A DNA stretch of 64,000 nucleotides, taken from EA-27 sp964396265. GTDB taxonomy: Archaea > Thermoplasmatota > Thermoplasmata > RBG-16-68-12 > EA-27. Positions 59,342 to 64,000 of the stretch are shown in pieces. The stretch covers positions 97,176 through 161,175 of the forward strand of contig CAYNEM010000002.1 in NCBI GenBank assembly GCA_964396265.1, given 5' to 3'. The notes under the pieces were generated by a model, which was not told the origin of the DNA, did no database searches, and saw nothing but the letters and a program-made list of their open reading frames with translations. The translations under genes and the position numbers were made by a program. Numbering within the stretch: the first letter of the stretch is position 1; the number at the start of each line of letters is the position of its first letter.

Positions 59342-59892
59342 GCGGGGAAGGGGACCTCAGCGACGGTCGTGTACTCGGGGCCCTTGGGGGTGAGGACGGA
59401 TCGCCTCAGGCGGATGCGATCGACCGGGGCGATCCCGAACTCCTCGTCCGCGTGCGCTTCGATCACCGCGCGGACGCGATCGATGTTCCTATCCCCCTTC
59501 GCGCGCGCGACGGTGACGTGCGGCTGCCACGCGCGGCCCTCGGGGCGGAACCCGAGGGGTGCGAGTTCCCGATCGAGTTTGGCGGCGATCGCCCCCAGGC
59601 GCTGGGCACCCTCGAGGCCGATCCATACCACATTGATCCTCCTCGAGCTTGGGAACGCCCCCGTGCCGCGCAGGACGACCATTGGCGGTGGGATGCCCCT
59701 CACCGCATCCTCCATGACCGCGACGATCCCCGGCACGAGCGCCTCGTCCGTGTCGCCGAGGAACTTCAGGGTCGTATGGAGCAGGTCGAGGTCCACGAGC
59801 TTCAGCTGTCCCTCGGCCGCACGCAGCGCATGCGAGAAGGCGTCGACCAAGGGGAAGCGCCCGAAGTCTGCCGAGATGAACCCGCGGAACAC
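59338..59892 (-). CDS. thpR: RNA 2',3'-cyclic phosphodiesterase (2'-5' RNA ligase family)
   Basis: A 184-residue 2H phosphoesterase. Two catalytic HxTx motifs are present: HTTL at residue 39 and HVTV at residue 125, with the usual spacing. It opens MFRGFISADF, typical of the family. Members hydrolyse 2',3'-cyclic phosphates and can seal 2'-5' linkages in tRNA halves in vitro. It lies eight bases after the UMP kinase gene on the same strand, probably in the same transcript. Confidence 0.92.
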   Translation of the reverse strand: MFRGFISADFGRFPLVDAFSHALRAAEGQLKLVDLDLLHTTLKFLGDTDEALVPGIVAVMEDAVRGIPPPMVVLRGTGAFPSSRRINVVWIGLEGAQRLGAIAAKLDRELAPLGFRPEGRAWQPHVTVARAKGDRNIDRVRAVIEAHADEEFGIAPVDRIRLRRSVLTPKGPEYTTVAEVPFPA

Positions 59893-59900
59893 GGGCGTCC

Positions 59901-60581
59901 CTACCCGACGCGCGTGCCCCGGAACGGCTTTCCGAGGACGGCGTTTCGCAGCGCCTCGATGTCGCGACCGTCGACCACCGCCACGGGGATGCCCGCCTTC
60001 GCCACGATGCGCGCGGCCTTCGGGTCGAACACGATCGACGGGCCGGCCCTCGCGTGCGACTTCCCGGAGAGACGCACGAGCTCCTCATGGGTGACGCGGT
60101 CCAGCCGCTTGGCGGCGGAATCCTTCGCGGGGTCCGCGGTGTAGACGCCGTCGACGGACGTCGCGTTCACGAGACGCACCGCGCCCACGGCCTCCGCGAT
60201 CTCCGCCGCCACCGCGTCCGTCGTGTGCCCCGGCGTCGTCCCGCCCATGACCACGAGGCGCGTCGCCTTCCCTGCGTGCACGGCCTCCTCGACGGTGTGG
60301 GGCATCTCGTCGGGGGAGCCGCCGCCGAGCGCCGCCAGGAGGAGGCGCGCGTTGAGGCGCGTGACCTTGATGCCGAGCCGGTCGAGGAACGGTTCCGGCG
60401 CGCCGAGCGCGCGGCCCGCCTCGATGTACGCTCTCGCGGTCCGCCCGCCCCCGGTCACGACGAAGAGGCGGCGGGAGCGGCTGAGGGAGCGCAAGGCGTC
60501 CGACAGGAGGCGGAGGAACGCGGCGTCCGGCTCCCCGGGGGCGAGCACGGAGCCACCGAGCGAGAGGACGACGGTATCCAT
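59901..60581 (-). CDS. pyrH: UMP kinase, archaeal type
   Basis: A 226-residue amino-acid-kinase-fold enzyme that phosphorylates UMP to UDP. Motifs: VVLSLGGSVLAPG (4-16), VTGGGRTARAYI (about 42-53), VVMGGTTPGHTTDAVAAE (about 110-127), NATSVDGVYTADP (about 139-151). The DGVYTADP loop and short length are those of archaeal PyrH. The ATG at 60581 is about 23 bases from the shared TATA box, so the mRNA is leaderless; longer frames are ruled out. Confidence 0.92.
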   Translation of the reverse strand: MDTVVLSLGGSVLAPGEPDAAFLRLLSDALRSLSRSRRLFVVTGGGRTARAYIEAGRALGAPEPFLDRLGIKVTRLNARLLLAALGGGSPDEMPHTVEEAVHAGKATRLVVMGGTTPGHTTDAVAAEIAEAVGAVRLVNATSVDGVYTADPAKDSAAKRLDRVTHEELVRLSGKSHARAGPSIVFDPKAARIVAKAGIPVAVVDGRDIEALRNAVLGKPFRGTRVG

Positions 60582-60595
60582 GATCGCGAGGCTAA

Positions 60596-60607
60596 GGGTA
60601 TATAATG
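60596..60607. promoter_or_regulatory. Bidirectional TATA element between UMP kinase and aRF1
   Basis: AGGGTATATAATG on the plus strand and CATTATATACCC on the minus strand. It is about 29 bases before the aRF1 ATG (60631) and 20-25 before the UMP kinase ATG (60581), which gives leaderless mRNAs in both directions. Confidence 0.7.
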
Positions 60608-60630
60608 ACTTGAAGATTGGTGCACGGCAA

Positions 60631-61860
60631 ATGGCCGAATTGAGCGACCTCGACAAGTATCGGTTCCGCCGCGACCTCGAGGAGATCGAGAAGGCGACCG
60701 GCCGGGGCACGGAGCTGGTGACCGTGTACGTGCCTCCGGACAAGCAGATCTCCGACGTCGCGAACTACCTGCGCGGCGAGTACTCGCAGAGCTCGAACAT
60801 CAAGTCGCAGTCGACGCGGAAGCGCGTGCAGGGCGCGATCGAGTCGATCCTCCAGCGCCTCAAGGCGTACCGCCAATCGCCCCCCAACGGCGTCGTCTTC
60901 TTCACGGGGCACAAGGCGACGGAGGCGGACCAGACGGCGATGGTCGCGTTCGTCGTCGAGCCGCCGGAACCGGTCGTGTCCTTCCTGTACCGTTGCGACT
61001 CGCGTTTCTACACGGAGCCGCTCCACGACATGCTCGTCGAGAAGGACACATACGGGCTGGTCGTGATCGACCAGAGCGAGGCGACCCTCGGCCTCCTGCG
61101 CGGGAAGCGCATCGAGGCGCTGAAGAACGTGCAGTCCCTCGTGCCGCGGAAGCACCGCATGGGCGGGCAGAGCGCGCGGCGGTTCGAGCGCCTCCACGAA
61201 CTCGCGATCCACGAGTTCTTCAAGAAGATCGGGGACCTGATGACGGAGGCGTTCCTCAACCGCGATCTGCGCGGCATCCTTGTCGGCGGCCCGGGATACA
61301 CGAAGGAGCGGTTCGCGGGCGGCGGGTACCTCCACCACGAGCTCCTGAAGAAGCTCCTGCCGCCGTACGTCGACGTCGGGTACACGGACGAGAACGGGTT
61401 GCGCGAGATCGTCGACGGCGCGCGGGAGACGCTCAAGGACCTCGACCTCATGCGGGAGAAGGACCTCCTGCAGCGCCTCATGAACGAGATCCGGAAGCCG
61501 GACGGGGGCCTCGCGATGTACGGGGATGCGCAGGTCCGGAAGGCGCTGGACCTCGGGGCCGTGGACACGCTCATCGTGAGCGAGGGGCTGCGCCGCGCGC
61601 GCGCGAAGATGCGGTGCGACAGCTGCGGGCGCGAACACGAGACGACGATCGACGAGACCCACCCGCTCCCCGTCTGCCCGAACTGCGGCGCGGACAAGCT
61701 GACAGTGCGGGAGCGGAAGGACGTGGTCGTCGAGTTCACGGAGAGGGCCGCGGCGATGGGGACGCGGATGGAGCTCGTCTCGCGCGAGTCCGAGGAGGGG
61801 GAGATGCTCCTCCGGGCGTTCGGCGGTCTGGCGGCGATCCTCCGCTATCGGGTGACGTGA
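60631..61860 (+). CDS. prf1: Peptide chain release factor aRF1
   Basis: A 409-residue class 1 release factor that reads all three stop codons and releases the peptide. The stop-codon motif NIKS sits in SSNIKSQSTRKRV (about 56-68), the catalytic GGQ in HRMGGQSARRFERLHE (Gly-Gly-Gln about 178-180), and a C-terminal zinc-binding mini-domain CDSCGREH...CPNCGAD (about 330-355). The start at 60631 is set by the TATA box. The stop overlaps argS by one base (TGATG). Confidence 0.96.
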   Translation: MAELSDLDKYRFRRDLEEIEKATGRGTELVTVYVPPDKQISDVANYLRGEYSQSSNIKSQSTRKRVQGAIESILQRLKAYRQSPPNGVVFFTGHKATEADQTAMVAFVVEPPEPVVSFLYRCDSRFYTEPLHDMLVEKDTYGLVVIDQSEATLGLLRGKRIEALKNVQSLVPRKHRMGGQSARRFERLHELAIHEFFKKIGDLMTEAFLNRDLRGILVGGPGYTKERFAGGGYLHHELLKKLLPPYVDVGYTDENGLREIVDGARETLKDLDLMREKDLLQRLMNEIRKPDGGLAMYGDAQVRKALDLGAVDTLIVSEGLRRARAKMRCDSCGREHETTIDETHPLPVCPNCGADKLTVRERKDVVVEFTERAAAMGTRMELVSRESEEGEMLLRAFGGLAAILRYRVT

Positions 61861-63584
61861 TGACGTACGATCCGTGGGGGTACGTCGTCGGGGAGGCCCG
61901 CCGGAGTCTGGCGGCGGCGGAGTCCTCGCTCGGGTTGCCGAACCTGCCGCCAAGATTCGAAGACCCGCCGGAGGGCATGGGCGACCTCGCGATCCCCGCG
62001 TTCCCGTACGCGAAGCACGCGCGAAAGCCGCCGGCGGTCCTCGCGAGGGACCTCGCCAACGCGATGCCGCCAAGTCCCTGGTTCCCGAGGGTCGACGCGA
62101 CCGGCGCCTATGTGAACCTCTTCGTCGACGACGGCCGGCTCGCGGTGCTCACGCTGCAGGCGGCGCGCCAGCGCGGCGCGGCCTACGGCGCGCATCCTCC
62201 GAGCGGCAGACACGTCCTGTTGGAGCACACGAGCGTGAACCCGACGGGGCCAATCCACGTGGGCCGCGCGCGCAACTCCTTCATCGGGGACGCCCTCGCC
62301 CGCATCCTCCGCCTCGCGGGGTACGGGGTGACGACGGAGTTCCTCGTGAACGACATCGGCCGTCAGATGGTCCTCCTCGCCTGGGGCGTGAAGAACCTCC
62401 CTAAGTCGGACCTGCCGCCGTCGGAGCGGGAGCGCGACGACTATCGCCTCGCGCAGGCGTACGTCGCCGCGAACAAACACGTGGAAGAGAACCCGGACGT
62501 GAACGCCGAGATCGAGGCGATGATGTACCGCCTCGAGAACGGGGACGACGCGCTCACGCGCGAGATACACGGGATCGCGGAGCGCATCCTCGCGGGAGTC
62601 TCCGAGACCCTGGCGCGCCTGGACATCACGTTCGACGCGTACTTCTGGGAAAGCGACTTGATCCTCGGCGGGAAGGTCGCGCCCGTCCTCGCGCGGATGA
62701 AGGTCCTCCCCGAGGCGGCGGTCGAGGACGGTGCGCACTACATCGACCTGGCTCCGTACGGCGTGCAGGGACGGAACACGAAGTGGTTCTTCACGCGGAA
62801 GGACGGGACCTCGCTGTATCCGGCCCGTGACGTGGCGTACCACATCGACAAGTTCGCGCGCTCCGAGGAGGCGATCGTCGTCCTCGGGGAGAACCACCGC
62901 CTCGAGAGCACGCAGCTGAGGGTCGCCCTCAAGCTCCTCGGGACCGGGCGGGACGTGGAACCCGTGTTCTATTCGTACGTCTCGCTACCGGAGGGCGGCA
63001 TGAGCATGCGGAAGGGGCGCGTCGTGTTCGTGGACGACCTCGTCGACGAGGCGATCGCGCGCGCATACGCGGAGGTGTCGAAGCGCCGCCAGGATCTGCC
63101 GGAGGCGCGGAAGAACGAGATCGCAAATTTCGTCGGGATCGGGGCCCTCCGGTACAACATCGGCCGCGTGCAAGCGGAGAAGCCGATCGTGTTCCAATGG
63201 GAGGAGGCACTGAACTTCGAGGGCGACAGTGCACCGTTCCTGCAGTACGCCCACGCGCGGGCCTGCAGCATCCTCGCGAAGGCGGGTCCGTCGGCGATGG
63301 CCGACGCTGCCACGCTGGGGCACGAGGCGGAGCGGAAGCTCGTGCGGCTCGTCGCGAAACTCCCGTCGACGGTCGAGGCGTGCGCCGCCAACCGGCGCGT
63401 CCACCCGCTTGCCACGTACGCGTACTCGCTCGCGTCCCAGTTCAACCAGTTCTATCGGGACTGCCCCGTCCTCCTCGCGGAGGAACCGCTGCGCTCGTCA
63501 CGGCTCGCCCTCGTCGAGGCGACGCGCTTCGCGCTGGGGACGGCGCTCGGAGGTCTCGGCCTCGTGGCGCCCGAAGAGATGTGA
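61860..63584 (+). CDS. argS: Arginyl-tRNA synthetase
   Basis: A 574-residue class I synthetase. N-terminal Add1-like domain (about 1-110), HIGH-type motif in HTSVNPTGPIHVGRARN (about 122-138), KMSK equivalent degenerated to MSMRKGR (about 381-387, as in many ArgRS that lack the canonical sequence), anticodon-binding helical C-terminus with SLASQFNQFYRDCPVL. The length and order fit ArgRS. It is coupled to prf1 by one base. Confidence 0.95.
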   Translation: MTYDPWGYVVGEARRSLAAAESSLGLPNLPPRFEDPPEGMGDLAIPAFPYAKHARKPPAVLARDLANAMPPSPWFPRVDATGAYVNLFVDDGRLAVLTLQAARQRGAAYGAHPPSGRHVLLEHTSVNPTGPIHVGRARNSFIGDALARILRLAGYGVTTEFLVNDIGRQMVLLAWGVKNLPKSDLPPSERERDDYRLAQAYVAANKHVEENPDVNAEIEAMMYRLENGDDALTREIHGIAERILAGVSETLARLDITFDAYFWESDLILGGKVAPVLARMKVLPEAAVEDGAHYIDLAPYGVQGRNTKWFFTRKDGTSLYPARDVAYHIDKFARSEEAIVVLGENHRLESTQLRVALKLLGTGRDVEPVFYSYVSLPEGGMSMRKGRVVFVDDLVDEAIARAYAEVSKRRQDLPEARKNEIANFVGIGALRYNIGRVQAEKPIVFQWEEALNFEGDSAPFLQYAHARACSILAKAGPSAMADAATLGHEAERKLVRLVAKLPSTVEACAANRRVHPLATYAYSLASQFNQFYRDCPVLLAEEPLRSSRLALVEATRFALGTALGGLGLVAPEEM

Positions 63585-63591
63585 GGGGAGG

Positions 63592-64000
63592 TCAAAGGCG
63601 CTTCTTCCCGCCCTTCTCCTCCTTCTCTTCGTCCTCGTCCTCTTCCTCGTCCTCCTCGTCTTCGTCCTCGCCCTCCTTCGGGCGGCGTCGAGGCAGGTGG
63701 AGTTCGCCCGCGCGGACCTTGCGCACGACCCAGATGATCATGGGGATGCCCACGATGATGAAGAAGAACGCGCCGACCCACGCCCAGATCTTCCAGCCGC
63801 CCTCGCGGACGACCAGGCTCGTCGTGATCTTGTTGCTGTCGTCGATCCACTTCGGGGGCTCCTGACCGTCCCAGACCGTGATCTTGATCGTCTTGTTCCC
63901 GAGCGTCGGGAACGCGTACTTGAACTCGACTGTCACGTTCTCGCCGGGGGCGATGCTCGTCGCGGCGGTGCCGTCCGCCTTCAGCCAGCGCACGGACGTC
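63592..64000 (-). CDS. C-terminal part of a CARDB-like membrane-anchored protein (5' truncated)
   Basis: The frame is open to the window end, so only the last 136 or so residues are seen. The visible part starts in a CARDB-type beta domain (SIAPGENVTVEFKYAFPTLG, IKITVWDG), has one transmembrane helix (WAWVGAFFFIIVGIPMIIWVV, about 65 residues from the end), and ends in a basic then very acidic cytoplasmic tail (Glu/Asp runs, then KKRL). An exported surface protein. It converges with argS, seven bases from its stop. Confidence 0.8.
   Translation of the reverse strand, partial: TSVRWLKADGTAATSIAPGENVTVEFKYAFPTLGNKTIKITVWDGQEPPKWIDDSNKITTSLVVREGGWKIWAWVGAFFFIIVGIPMIIWVVRKVRAGELHLPRRRPKEGEDEDEEDEEEDEDEEKEEKGGKKRL

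Overview
The window is a GC-rich archaeal chromosome segment. Archaeal markers are a split RNA polymerase subunit (A''), RpoK, L30e, short archaeal NusA, PAN proteasomal ATPase, aRF1, MBF1, archaeal-type UMP kinase, a ThiD-ThiN fusion, DUF2240, and many TATA boxes 23-30 bases ahead of start codons (leaderless transcription). The gene style and surface proteins look like Thermoplasmatota, but that placement is inference. Coding density is high; almost all long antisense reading frames are GC-driven shadows. No tRNA, rRNA or CRISPR array was seen.

Layout. 1-7025: end of the RNA polymerase operon, with rpoA2 interrupted by a LAGLIDADG intein in the trigger loop, then rpl30e, nusA, a SNF2-type helicase and a cysteine-rich partner. 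7107-14818: an SRPBCC protein, a small alpha/beta hydrolase, a COG2108-type radical SAM enzyme with a small zinc protein, a secreted Asp/Gly-rich repeat protein, a zinc-ribbon membrane protein, the rRNA dimethyltransferase KsgA, a coiled-coil protein and a sugar-1-phosphate nucleotidyltransferase. 14828-20486 (minus): a P2-type cation ATPase, then hutI, mevalonate kinase, rpoK and a 61-residue zinc protein.

20599-46501 is the most remarkable part: six genes on one strand, each overlapping the next by a four-base ATGA: winged-helix regulator, KaiC/RAD55-like ATPase with intact Walker A, three giant proteins (3873, 1591 and 2533 residues), and a TPR protein. Each giant has the same plan: pseudo-KaiC domain with broken Walker A, TPR-like helices, a four-Cys zinc ribbon, a linker of TNGL repeats, one transmembrane helix, a very large presumably extracellular beta-rich part, and a C-terminal IPEF-hydrophobic-Arg anchor. 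The outer parts evolve by module shuffling: a module of about 400 residues sits at three different places in two paralogues, and in the first giant it has just been duplicated as two identical 1191-bp copies. I infer a surface sensing or adhesion system whose exterior is linked to a cytoplasmic KaiC-like assembly; no such system is known to me.

46502-64000: an intergenic inverted-repeat element (structured RNA or MITE-like), DUF2240, MBF1 with a small membrane protein, PAN, a membrane-anchored helix-hairpin-helix protein, an FKBP-like isomerase, a DedA-like membrane protein, two glycosyltransferases, ThiD-ThiN, a 1244-residue surface protein, an unknown 128-residue protein, ThpR, UMP kinase, aRF1, ArgRS and the end of a CARDB-like membrane protein.
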